23,531 nt of DNA from an uncultured Johnsonella sp. (GTDB taxonomy: Bacteria; Bacillota; Clostridia; Lachnospirales; Lachnospiraceae). Shown here piece after piece: positions 8,157 to 15,500 of the stretch. Each line of letters begins with the position of its first letter. Position 1 is the first letter of the stretch. Under the pieces are notes generated by a model. The model worked only from the letters and a program-made list of their open reading frames with translations. It had not been told where the DNA came from and ran no database searches. A program made the translations under genes and the position numbers. The DNA is taken from NCBI GenBank assembly GCA_900766185.1, contig CAAFUL010000002.1:1-23531 (forward strand), read 5' to 3'.

Positions 8157-8814
8157 TGTAGTATTAAAAGGTAAAAATTTTGCTCGTATTATGGCAGGAC
8201 TTAAAACAGCACTTTATATAAGTCTTATATCGGTACTGATAAGTATGCCGCTTGGGATTTTGCTTGGTATTCTTATGACTTCAAAAAATCCTCTTATAAA
8301 GACAATACTTAAGATTTACTTGGAAATCATAAGAATTATGCCGCAACTGGTACTTTTATTCATAGTATTCTTTGGAGCTACCAAAACTTTGGGTATAGAC
8401 ATCTCCGGAGAAAAGGCGGCTATCTTGGTATTTTCTTTGTGGGGAACTGCGGAAATGAGTGACTTGGTAAGAGGTGCGATAAACAGCATACCGAAGCACC
8501 AATACGAAAGTGCAAGAGCCTTAGGTTTAGAAGGTGTGAACTTATACAGATATATAATAATTCCTCAGATCATGAGAAGGCTGATACCGCTTGCAATCAA
8601 TCTTCTGACAAGAATGATAAAGACCACAAGTTTAGTACTTATGATAGGTGTTGTAGAAGTACTTAAAGTGTCGCAGCAGATAGTGGAAGCTAACAGAATG
8701 GCAAGTCCCAATGCAGCATTCGGTATTTACTTATTAGTATTTATCTTGTATTTTATGGCTTGCTGGCCCATTAGCTTGGTATCAAGGCATCTTGAAAAAA
8801 TTTGGAATAAATAA
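8137..8814 (+). CDS. Amino acid ABC transporter permease, second subunit
   Basis: A 225-residue membrane protein homologous to its neighbour: hydrophobic segments such as TALYISLISVLISMPLGILL, the motif YLEIIRIMPQLVLLFIVFFG, and the coupling loop IPKHQYESARALGLEGVNLY followed by YIIIPQIMRRLIPLAIN. Polar amino acid importers of this type normally use two such permeases as a heterodimer. AAAGGAG at 8122-8128 lies within the end of the first permease, 8 nt before ATG 8137; the 20-bp overlap suggests coupled translation. The ATPase gene follows after 22 bp. Confidence 0.93.
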   Translation: MPDLGLDVVLKGKNFARIMAGLKTALYISLISVLISMPLGILLGILMTSKNPLIKTILKIYLEIIRIMPQLVLLFIVFFGATKTLGIDISGEKAAILVFSLWGTAEMSDLVRGAINSIPKHQYESARALGLEGVNLYRYIIIPQIMRRLIPLAINLLTRMIKTTSLVLMIGVVEVLKVSQQIVEANRMASPNAAFGIYLLVFILYFMACWPISLVSRHLEKIWNK

Positions 8815-8836
8815 AAGATAGGTTGAATATTTAATT

Positions 8837-9604
8837 ATGGCTGAAACAATATTGAAAATAGAAAACTTAACAAAAGAATTTGGAGAAAATAGAGTACTGG
8901 ACGGCATTGACTTAAGTGTTAAAAAAGGAGAAGTGCTTGTAATCATAGGACCCAGCGGCTGTGGTAAAAGTACCCTGCTTAGATGCATTAATGGACTTGA
9001 GCCTATACAATCAGGCAGTGTAATGCTAAAAGATGAAAGGGTTGAAAAAAATTCGAAAAACATATCAAGGATAAGAGAAAAGATAGGTATGGTTTTTCAA
9101 AGCTACGAGCTGTTTCCGCACATGAGCGTACTTGATAACATACTTCTGGCACCTATGAAGGTACAAAAAAAGAAAAGGCAGGAAGTGGAAGAACAAGCCA
9201 TGAAACTGCTTAAAAGAGTGGGACTTGAGCATAAGGCAAAAAGTTTTCCGAGAGAACTTTCCGGAGGGCAAAAGCAAAGAGTGGCTATAGTAAGGGCATT
9301 ATGTATGAATCCTGAAATACTTCTTTTTGATGAGGTTACTGCGGCACTTGATCCTGAGATGGTAAGGGAGGTTTTAGATGTAATGCTGAGGCTTGCCGCA
9401 CAGGGAAGAACTATGCTTATAGTAACTCATGAAATGCAATTTGCAAAGTCCATAGCTGACAGAATTATATTTATGGATAAGGGACAGATAGTGGAAGAGT
9501 CTGAACCGGAAAAGTTCTTTACCATGCCAAAGACCGAAAGAGCAAGAAAGTTTTTAGATATATTTGAATTTCATTCGGTTAAATCGGCAGGAGAGAATAT
9601 ATAA
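8837..9604 (+). CDS. Amino acid ABC transporter ATPase (GlnQ-like)
   Basis: A 255-residue ATP-binding subunit that powers the importer at the inner face of the membrane. Seen: Walker A GPSGCGKS (38-45), Q-loop Gln88 in MVFQSYELFPHMSVLDN, signature LSGGQKQR (141-148), Walker B ILLFDE (161-166), D-loop ALDP and switch histidine His198 in VTHEM. The residue after the catalytic Glu is Val (DEVTAALDP) where DEPTSALDP is common; all catalytic residues are intact. The ribosome site before ATG 8837 is weak, so translation may depend on the permease genes ahead. A 7-bp hairpin (9619-9636) lies between this gene and the binding protein. Confidence 0.95.
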   Translation: MAETILKIENLTKEFGENRVLDGIDLSVKKGEVLVIIGPSGCGKSTLLRCINGLEPIQSGSVMLKDERVEKNSKNISRIREKIGMVFQSYELFPHMSVLDNILLAPMKVQKKKRQEVEEQAMKLLKRVGLEHKAKSFPRELSGGQKQRVAIVRALCMNPEILLFDEVTAALDPEMVREVLDVMLRLAAQGRTMLIVTHEMQFAKSIADRIIFMDKGQIVEESEPEKFFTMPKTERARKFLDIFEFHSVKSAGENI

Positions 9605-9618
9605 ATGTGGTATTTACG

Positions 9619-9636
9619 GTTATTTTCATAAATAAC
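9619..9636 (+). other. Small hairpin between ATPase and binding-protein genes
   Basis: GTTATTT and AAATAAC pair around a TCAT loop, with no T-run following. It lies just upstream of the lipoprotein gene, where hairpins can stabilise the more abundant binding-protein mRNA. The role is inferred and the stem is short. Confidence 0.35.
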
Positions 9637-9680
9637 TTAAGTATAAATAAACTAAATTTTTAGTCAAAGGAGAAAGTATT

Positions 9681-10550
9681 ATGAGAAACATAAAGAAGAT
9701 TATATCAAGCCTTGCAATTTTATCAGCGGTAGCTTTGCTTGGTGCTTGTGCAGCTAATAAAAATACAACTACAGATGCGGGTGCGGCAGGTAATGGAAAG
9801 TTTCGTACCTTGGATGAGATCAAAGAAAGCAAAACGATAAATATAGGTGTATTTTCCGATAAGCATCCTTTCGGTTATGTTGATGAAGAGGGTAAATATC
9901 AAGGTTATGACATCTACCTTGCAGAGCGTCTTGGAAAGGATCTGGGAGTAAATATCAATTATGTATCCACAGAAGCTGCAAATAGAATCGAATACCTGCA
10001 ATCAGGCAAGGTAGATATCATACTTGCAAACTTTACGGTAACTGATGAGAGAAAAGAAGCGGTAGATTTTGCTCTTCCATATATGAATGTAGCGCTGGGA
10101 GTCATATCTCCAAAGGACAAGGTTGTCACTGACCTCGCTAACTGGAATGCCGATGATCAAATGATAGTCATATCAGGAACCACTGCGGAAGCCTTTCTTG
10201 TAAAAAACTATCCTGATATCAAGTTGCAAAAGTATGACTCATACGCAACTGCTAAGAATGCACTGGAAAATGGAAACGGTGCGGCATGGGCTAATGACAA
10301 CACCGAAGTTATAGCATTTGCCAAGCAAAATCCGAACTTTACGGTAGGAATAGCAAGTCTTGGTGAAAGTGATACAATAGCACCGGCTGTTACAAAGGGT
10401 AATACAAGCTTGCTTGAATGGTTAAATACCGAGATAAAGACACTGGAAGGGGAGAACTTCTTCCACAAGGCATACGATGAGACTCTTAAAGATACATACG
10501 GAGCAGACTATGCAAATGAGTTGGTAGTAGAAGGCAAAGAAGCAAAGTAG
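9681..10550 (+). CDS. Amino acid-binding lipoprotein (SBP_bac_3, CjaA-like)
   Basis: This 289-residue extracellular receptor delivers substrate to the adjacent importer. The N-terminus has a lipoprotein signal peptide (basic MRNIKKI, hydrophobic stretch, lipobox LGAC with Cys23), then a low-complexity linker. The family-3 solute-binding fold follows: TINIGVFSDKHPFGYVDEEG, GYDIYLAERLGKDLGV and the ligand-site block AANRIEYLQSGKVDIILANF with TVTDERKEAVDFALPY, whose Arg would bind the substrate carboxylate. This block closely recalls the Campylobacter cysteine-binding protein CjaA, so cysteine or another small polar amino acid is the likely ligand; that is family inference from memory. AAAGGAG at 9667-9673 supports ATG 9681. 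A terminator follows. Confidence 0.92.
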   Translation: MRNIKKIISSLAILSAVALLGACAANKNTTTDAGAAGNGKFRTLDEIKESKTINIGVFSDKHPFGYVDEEGKYQGYDIYLAERLGKDLGVNINYVSTEAANRIEYLQSGKVDIILANFTVTDERKEAVDFALPYMNVALGVISPKDKVVTDLANWNADDQMIVISGTTAEAFLVKNYPDIKLQKYDSYATAKNALENGNGAAWANDNTEVIAFAKQNPNFTVGIASLGESDTIAPAVTKGNTSLLEWLNTEIKTLEGENFFHKAYDETLKDTYGADYANELVVEGKEAK

Positions 10551-10573
10551 TTGTGAAAATATAAGATAAAAAG

Positions 10574-10619
10574 ATGCTGTTGCAAAATCATAAATATATG
10601 GTTTTGCGGCAGCATTTTT
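10574..10619 (+). terminator. Intrinsic terminator of the ABC transporter operon
   Basis: A 16-bp stem (10574-10589 with 10600-10615, starting ATGCTG/CAGCAT, some G:T pairs) and a 10-nt loop are followed by a T-run. Confidence 0.85.
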
Positions 10620-10718
10620 AAATTTAAAACTCAAACTTCCCACACTCCAAATGGGGTTTGTACACTGAAATGTTGAAGTTTCAATGTACTGTTTAAATTT
10701 AGGGCATGGGAAGTTTGA
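10619..10718. repeat. Nested inverted-repeat element
   Basis: Perfect 12-bp inverted repeats TCAAACTTCCCA (10631-10642) and TGGGAAGTTTGA (10707-10718) bound the element. Inside are hairpins ACTCC/GGGGT and TACACTGAAA/TTTCAATGTA; AAATTTAAAAC (10619-10629 region) is also complementary to GTTTAAATTT (10691-10700). No open frame is present. It could be a mini-element or a structured RNA; only one copy is in the window. Confidence 0.6.
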
Positions 10719-10873
10719 AAAGCATATAAGTAAAGAAATATAATATAAATAAAATCTTATAATTTATCATATAGAAGACTTTATTTTTTTGTAAAAATTA
10801 CTTATAATTCAGATGTGAGGATATAATAAAAGTGTTTAAACTCTATTTTCTAAGTTTATTCTATAAACAATAG
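10719..10873. other. AT-rich gene-free stretch upstream of cas6
   Basis: No gene is visible. TATAAT at about 10823-10828 with TTACTT 18 bp ahead is a weak promoter candidate for the cas operon; if used, the leader would run through the repeat at 10874-11003. Confidence 0.3.
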
Positions 10874-11003
10874 TAGTGTATAGTACAGTTGATACCTAGC
10901 CTTATTACTACTGTGTTAATAGATTGTAACAAATATATGATAAAGAGAATTGAGATTTACTCTATTATTGCCGATATTATTTAAATGTCAATAATACATT
11001 GCA
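10874..11003 (-). repeat. MITE-like repeat, copy C (reverse orientation)
   Basis: The reverse complement aligns along its length with copies A and B. Core 10889-10929 differs from the copy B core at 5 of 41 positions. Its terminal inverted repeats are more eroded than in A and B. It has no coding capacity and ends about 90 bp before cas6. Confidence 0.8.
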
Positions 11004-11056
11004 GTAGTAAAAAAATATTTAGTTTACTGTATCTTTACATAATTAACCCGGAATAA

Positions 11057-11069
11057 TTCCAAATTGGAA
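11057..11069. promoter_or_regulatory. Short dyad upstream of cas6
   Basis: TTCCAA-A-TTGGAA is a perfect dyad 24 bp before the cas6 ATG, close to the ribosome site at 11083-11090. It may be a regulator site or a leader hairpin; I see no clear promoter boxes around it. Confidence 0.35.
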
Positions 11070-11093
11070 ATTATTTTACAACAAAGGAGGACT

Positions 11094-11810
11094 ATGAAGT
11101 ACATATTAAAATTAGAACTGGAAAAACCTGTAATTTGCAGTGATTACAGAAGAACAATTATAAGTTTTTTCAAAAAGTCGATCTCGTCATATATGGACGG
11201 ATACTTTTACGAAGATCTTTATCTAAGCGGTGCAAAAAAGAAGTCTTTTGTATGGTCTATCGCTTTTATAAAGCCTGTATTTAAGGGAGAGCTTATGGAG
11301 CTTGCAGGCAATGAAGTAAATATGACTTTAAAATTTAAGGATCAGCAGACTGCATTGATCTACTACTCAAGTCTGCTTATGATGAAAGACCAAGCTTTCC
11401 CTATAGGAGACGGTAACCATATCAGCCTTAAAAGCATTAAAATGATAAGTGAAAAGGAAATAACAGATGACTATGCCGTATTCAAGGTTTTATCACCTAT
11501 ATGCCTAAAGCATCATTATAAGGAGAATAATAAAGACAGATATTTGACAGTAGAAGATGCGGAGTTTGCAATAGAATTGGCAAGAAAACTAAAAGAAGAC
11601 CTGCCTTATATGGAAGAAGAAATAGATAACTTAAGATACGATTTAAGCGGTCTGAAGAAGATAATAGTACCGGCATATGGGCTTAAGATACCTGTAAGCA
11701 TAGGCAGTTTTATAGTTTCAGGTGATAAAAAGATACTTAACCACATTCTTAAAACCGGAGTAGGTTCAAAGCGAAATTCCGGTTTCGGTTTGGTAGAACA
11801 AGTTATGTAA
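11094..11810 (+). CDS. cas6: CRISPR repeat endonuclease Cas6
   Basis: A 238-residue RAMP-fold protein expected to cut the pre-crRNA within each repeat, leaving the 8-nt ATGTAAAG handle. Seen: an N-terminal ferredoxin-like strand (MKYILKLELEKPV), the basic stretch SGAKKKSFVWSIAF, and near the C-terminus the diagnostic glycine-rich loop GVGSKRNSGFGLVE (about 222-235). No histidine occurs before residue 109, so the N-terminal catalytic His of many Cas6 proteins is absent; nearby Tyr and Lys residues could substitute, as in other His-less members. An upstream in-frame TTG (11064) lacks a ribosome site, whereas AAAGGAGG at 11083-11090 supports ATG 11094. It is the first gene of the cas6-cas8-cas7-cas5 unit, 11 bp before cas8. 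Confidence 0.9.
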   Translation: MKYILKLELEKPVICSDYRRTIISFFKKSISSYMDGYFYEDLYLSGAKKKSFVWSIAFIKPVFKGELMELAGNEVNMTLKFKDQQTALIYYSSLLMMKDQAFPIGDGNHISLKSIKMISEKEITDDYAVFKVLSPICLKHHYKENNKDRYLTVEDAEFAIELARKLKEDLPYMEEEIDNLRYDLSGLKKIIVPAYGLKIPVSIGSFIVSGDKKILNHILKTGVGSKRNSGFGLVEQVM

Positions 11811-11821
11811 GGGGTGATATT

Positions 11822-13273
11822 ATGATTAGTAGAGGAGAATTTGAAGAAAACTCTATTAGCTACAATAGTAGGATAGAACCTTCGGATTGGAGATACTCGG
11901 CAGCCATTGTCGGAATGATCAGATTTTTTGAGGACATGAATATAGTTCACAGTTTTAAGGGCAGATATCTTTATTACAATTTTGAAGATATACATAATGA
12001 TTCAAATGATTTGGAGGGTGATAAAAACTACCTTTTATTTGCCGAAAAATGGTTTTCCGACAAAATGCATCATAAGGAGCTTGATATAAGGTTAGAGCAA
12101 AGCGAATTTACTGAGGAACAAATATCAGAGATCAATAAGAAACTTTCAGCTAATACAATTATGAAGAAGGTTTTCAAAGGCATTAAATTTGATACTTCCA
12201 ATAAAGAGCAAATCAAAACATTAATAGAAGAGAATAGATTGGAACTTATCAGAGATACCTTCTGTAACGCAAAAAGCGGCTATCAAAAGTTTATTAATAA
12301 CTCCAAGTACAGAAGCGAAAGCGGCGAAGTGTGCCGTTTGTTGGGTTTTTGTGTAGATACGGGAAGGAAGACCAAATCAATAGGATTTTGCTTTGATAAG
12401 GAATCAAGAACTTTTAATGATGAGGTGGAATTTGATTTTATTCCTTTTGCCTTTTCACAAAGCGGAAGTTCTATATTTATAAACAACAATACCTCTATAA
12501 AATATCTCTTACAGTCAAATGGAGAGATGAATTACTTTCTTAAGCAGCAATTTGAAAATCAAAAGACATGGAACTCTGTATTCTACAGCTACTCGGAAGG
12601 AGCCGGTTTTATTGATTACGATGTTGAAGTAATAGTAAAAAATATGGAAACTGATTATTATGAGAGTATGTTTATAAGGCAGCCTGCAATTAAGATTTTT
12701 AATAATATAGCTGAAAATAGAGATTTTTCAGACTCCTTGGCAAATGTTTTTAAAAGGCATATAAAGGTGAATGATAATTATTATATTAATGTTATGCAAG
12801 AGGTTACAGACAGTATACTAAATGAACTCAGTTTGGATGATTTGATAGAAAGACTTATGAAACTGGAGTACGATACCGAGTCAAATACTCCTGAAACCTT
12901 TTGTCTAAGCCGTCTTATCTACATTAATGAGATTATATATAAAAATATGGAGGGAAATATGGAAAAAACACCTGAGTTTAAGGGTTCAAGTGCCGCCGCA
13001 TCACAGGTGGTACAATATTTTATTTCAAACAGACAGGAAAATAAAATTAAAGGTTATCAGCAAAGGCTTGCAAATACATTGATTTCAAAGGACTATGATC
13101 GTTTTGTAGAAATAATGCTTCAACTATCTTCCTACACAGAAGTTCCCTTTGTATTTATGCATAAGCTGATACAGGATTTTGAAGCAAATAAAAATCTGGC
13201 ATATAACTTTATAAATTCGCTTATTATAAGCAGTAAAAGAAAAGATGATAAAGGTAATCAAGAGGAGGAGTAG
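11822..13273 (+). CDS. cas8b: Type I-B Cascade large subunit Cas8 (Cst1-like)
   Basis: A 483-residue protein in the large-subunit position between cas6 and cas7. In this system Cas8 recognises the PAM and helps load target DNA. The N-terminal segment IEPSDWRYSAAIVGMIRFFED resembles Cst1-type Cas8, and the C-terminal part is helical and charged. The Cst1 family is named for two CXXC pairs; here the matching region reads EVCRLLGFCVDTGRK and IGFCFDK, with three single cysteines and no CXXC, so a zinc site seems lost or changed. Assignment rests mainly on gene order, length and this weak similarity. AAGGGGTGAT precedes ATG 11822. The stop is 3 bp before the cas7 ATG. Confidence 0.8.
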   Translation: MISRGEFEENSISYNSRIEPSDWRYSAAIVGMIRFFEDMNIVHSFKGRYLYYNFEDIHNDSNDLEGDKNYLLFAEKWFSDKMHHKELDIRLEQSEFTEEQISEINKKLSANTIMKKVFKGIKFDTSNKEQIKTLIEENRLELIRDTFCNAKSGYQKFINNSKYRSESGEVCRLLGFCVDTGRKTKSIGFCFDKESRTFNDEVEFDFIPFAFSQSGSSIFINNNTSIKYLLQSNGEMNYFLKQQFENQKTWNSVFYSYSEGAGFIDYDVEVIVKNMETDYYESMFIRQPAIKIFNNIAENRDFSDSLANVFKRHIKVNDNYYINVMQEVTDSILNELSLDDLIERLMKLEYDTESNTPETFCLSRLIYINEIIYKNMEGNMEKTPEFKGSSAAASQVVQYFISNRQENKIKGYQQRLANTLISKDYDRFVEIMLQLSSYTEVPFVFMHKLIQDFEANKNLAYNFINSLIISSKRKDDKGNQEEE

Positions 13274-13276
13274 GTG

Positions 13277-14170
13277 ATGAAAAATAAGGCTTTGACTTTA
13301 ACTGTAGTAGCAAGTATGACTTCAAATTATGGAGAAGGACTGGGAAATGTAGGAAGTGTTCAAAAAGTTTATAAGAACGGCAAGGCTTACGCCATACGCT
13401 CAAGAGAAAGCATGAAAAATGCTATTATGGTACAAAGCGGTTTGTATGATGATTTGAAAGTGGAGCAGGACGGGAAGGTAGACCAAAAGGCGGTTTCAAA
13501 AGATATCAATGTAGCTACTAACAGAGCCTTAGAGGGCGGATACATGAGCACGATAGGAGATAGGAAAATCAGAAGAAGCTCGTTTTATCTTACTGATGCG
13601 ATCTCATTTTACCCGTTTGTAAATGAGACAAGATTTCATAACAATCTGTATCTTGCACAGACCTATGCCAAGGAAAACGGTATAAATATTCAGGAAAAAG
13701 CTGCAAATGCAGGTCTTATGCCTTATCAATATGAATACGACAAGTCATTAAAAAGATACAGCATTACTATTGATTTAGATAAGGTAGGAATTGATGAAAA
13801 CTACGATACTAAGGCTTCAAAAGAAGAAAGAGCATATAGAGTCAAGGCTCTTCTTAATGCGATAAAAAATCTTTCTCTGGTCGTGAGAGGAAATATGGAC
13901 AATGCAGAACCTATATTTGTAGTGGGAGGTATAGGAGAAAGAAAGACACATTACTTTGAAAATGTTATTCATATAGAGGCAAATAAATTAAAAATAGAAG
14001 AAGACTTAAAGGCAAAGCTTAAAGAGGGTTATAAATCGGCTTTACTAAGGGGTTACAACTTTGAAAATGAGAAAGAAATAGAAGCCGAGCTTAATGCAGG
14101 CTCTATAGAAGAATTCTTTGCGAGTTTAAGCAAAGAGGTGGATGAATATTATGAAAGCATTGAGAATTAA
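13277..14170 (+). CDS. cas7: Cascade backbone subunit Cas7 (Cst2/DevR family)
   Basis: A 297-residue RAMP protein that would polymerise along the crRNA as the Cascade backbone. Seen: KALTLTVVASMTSNYGEGLG at the start, a basic and polar stretch (YKNGKAYAIRSRESMKNAI), the block RRSSFYLTDAISFYPFVNETR, and VVRGNMDNAEPIFVVGG toward the C-terminus, in keeping with Cst2/DevR. An in-frame GTG at 13274 directly follows the cas8 stop, but GGAGGAG at 13264-13270 lies 6 nt before ATG 13277, which I prefer. It overlaps cas5 by 20 bp, suggesting coupled synthesis of the two Cascade subunits. Confidence 0.9.
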   Translation: MKNKALTLTVVASMTSNYGEGLGNVGSVQKVYKNGKAYAIRSRESMKNAIMVQSGLYDDLKVEQDGKVDQKAVSKDINVATNRALEGGYMSTIGDRKIRRSSFYLTDAISFYPFVNETRFHNNLYLAQTYAKENGINIQEKAANAGLMPYQYEYDKSLKRYSITIDLDKVGIDENYDTKASKEERAYRVKALLNAIKNLSLVVRGNMDNAEPIFVVGGIGERKTHYFENVIHIEANKLKIEEDLKAKLKEGYKSALLRGYNFENEKEIEAELNAGSIEEFFASLSKEVDEYYESIEN

Positions 14171-15248
14171 ACTAAGACAAAATCAGGCTTCATATACAAG
14201 AGAAGAAACCGTTAATAATCGCATGACCTATCCGCTACCTCAATTTTCTACTATTATAGGTGCATTGCATAATGCCTGTAACTACACTTCCTATCATGAA
14301 ATGAAGGTAAGTGTGCAAGGAAAGTACAGAAATATGCAAAGAGAATTATATGTCAATCATGCACTTCTTAATAATTTGGAAGATGACAGAAGTATACTGA
14401 TACACCTAAAAAATCCAAATACATTAAATACGGGATTTTTAAAAGTTGCAGAGGCTCTTAAATCACAAGGAAACAGCTTTAAGGACAAAAAGACCATACA
14501 GGTATATGATGAAGAAAAGTTGGAAGAATATATAAGTATAAAAAATATTTCCAATGAGCTTAAAACCGAGAAAAAGAAGATACTTGATGATACAGAAAAA
14601 GCTTGGAAAGAAGAAAAAAAGCGAATAAAAGATGAAATAAGTAAGTTAGAGGCAAAATCCGAAAAAAGCTTGGAACTTAAAAAAGTTATAGAAGAAAAAG
14701 ATGCAGAAATAAAAGAGCTAAAGGCTGCCTACAAACAGGAGCTTTTTCAAAAGGTAGAAGAGCCGCTAAGTCATTTTAAGACCTTAACCAAGGGTATACA
14801 GACACAGGAAGTACTCTATGATGTGGAATTAGTACTTCATATAAGTGCTAAAGAGCCCATATTAAAAGATATACTTGAAAATCAAAATAACTTTGTCGCT
14901 CTTGGGCGAAGCGAGGACTTTATAGAGCTTTTGGAGATGAAGGAGGTTGAACTTAGTTCCGATATTAATGGAGAATACGAGTTACCCGGTGACTACTCCA
15001 TGTATGTAAATGCGGACTGTGTAAACACAGATGAAGGCGGTATGGGAGATTATTTTCTTACAGGTGAGGGAGCAAAAAAACCTGCCAAAGGAACTATATA
15101 CTATGTTGCAAAAGATTATGTCATAGAAGGAAAAAGGAGAGTTTTTAATAAGATTGCCTGCCTGTATTCTTCTAACATAGGTATAGATGAAAGCTCTGAA
15201 AATGCTCTATATGAGCCTGAGGGCGGATATATAGTAAATTTAAATTAG
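14151..15248 (+). CDS. cas5: Cascade subunit Cas5 with coiled-coil insertion
   Basis: A 365-residue RAMP protein expected to cap the crRNA 5' handle end of Cascade. The N-terminus fits Cas5 (MKALRIKLRQNQASYTREET, then YPLPQFSTIIGALHNAC). The C-terminal half has strands such as VLYDVELVLHISA and a closing segment near YYVAKDYVIEGKRRVFNKIA. Residues of about 131-205 are a highly charged Lys/Glu helix (KKILDDTEKAWKEEKKRIKD, then LELKKVIEEKDAEIKELKAA), a likely coiled coil that makes the protein longer than the usual roughly 230-260 residues. An ATG at 14142 is in frame, but AGAGGTGG at 14134-14141 is well spaced only for ATG 14151. A strong hairpin follows, so this is the last gene of the first cas unit. 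Confidence 0.85.
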   Translation: MKALRIKLRQNQASYTREETVNNRMTYPLPQFSTIIGALHNACNYTSYHEMKVSVQGKYRNMQRELYVNHALLNNLEDDRSILIHLKNPNTLNTGFLKVAEALKSQGNSFKDKKTIQVYDEEKLEEYISIKNISNELKTEKKKILDDTEKAWKEEKKRIKDEISKLEAKSEKSLELKKVIEEKDAEIKELKAAYKQELFQKVEEPLSHFKTLTKGIQTQEVLYDVELVLHISAKEPILKDILENQNNFVALGRSEDFIELLEMKEVELSSDINGEYELPGDYSMYVNADCVNTDEGGMGDYFLTGEGAKKPAKGTIYYVAKDYVIEGKRRVFNKIACLYSSNIGIDESSENALYEPEGGYIVNLN

Positions 15249-15267
15249 GAAAAGGTATATGCCATTT

Positions 15268-15313
15268 GAACCTAAGCTTAAATAAATAAACTTAAGCTTA
15301 GGTTCTTTGTTCT
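15268..15313 (+). terminator. Terminator-like hairpin between cas5 and cas3
   Basis: GAACCTAAGCTTAA (15268-15281) and its exact complement (15292-15305) form a 14-bp stem with a 10-nt loop, followed by a T-rich tail (TTTGTTCTT). It probably ends or attenuates the cas6-cas8-cas7-cas5 transcript. Confidence 0.65.
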
Positions 15314-15344
15314 TGATATACTTATTTTGCAAAAGATATGCCGG

Positions 15345-15456
15345 TGCATAGTATCATTGATATTTAGTTAATATCTGTAATAGTAGAGTAAATATCTAGT
15401 TTATTACAATCTATTAACAAAGCAGTAGTAAGGTTAGATATCAACGATACTATGCA
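15345..15456 (+). repeat. MITE-like repeat, copy B
   Basis: A 112-bp copy whose 22-bp ends (15345-15366 and 15435-15456) are inverted repeats with 2 mismatches, the best preserved ends of the three copies. Core 15404-15444. It fills most of the gap between the hairpin after cas5 and the start of cas3, so any cas3 promoter must lie in or beside it; TTGCAA (15327-15332) with TAGTAT 16 bp on, at its left edge, is a weak candidate. Confidence 0.8.
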
Positions 15457-15500
15457 TTAGATTAAAATAAAAATACAAGTCATACAAAATGGAGCAAAAG

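Noticed and set aside
11064..11093. Earlier cas6 start at TTG
   Set aside because: The extra residues are encoded by the ribosome site itself (AAAGGAGG at 11083-11090).
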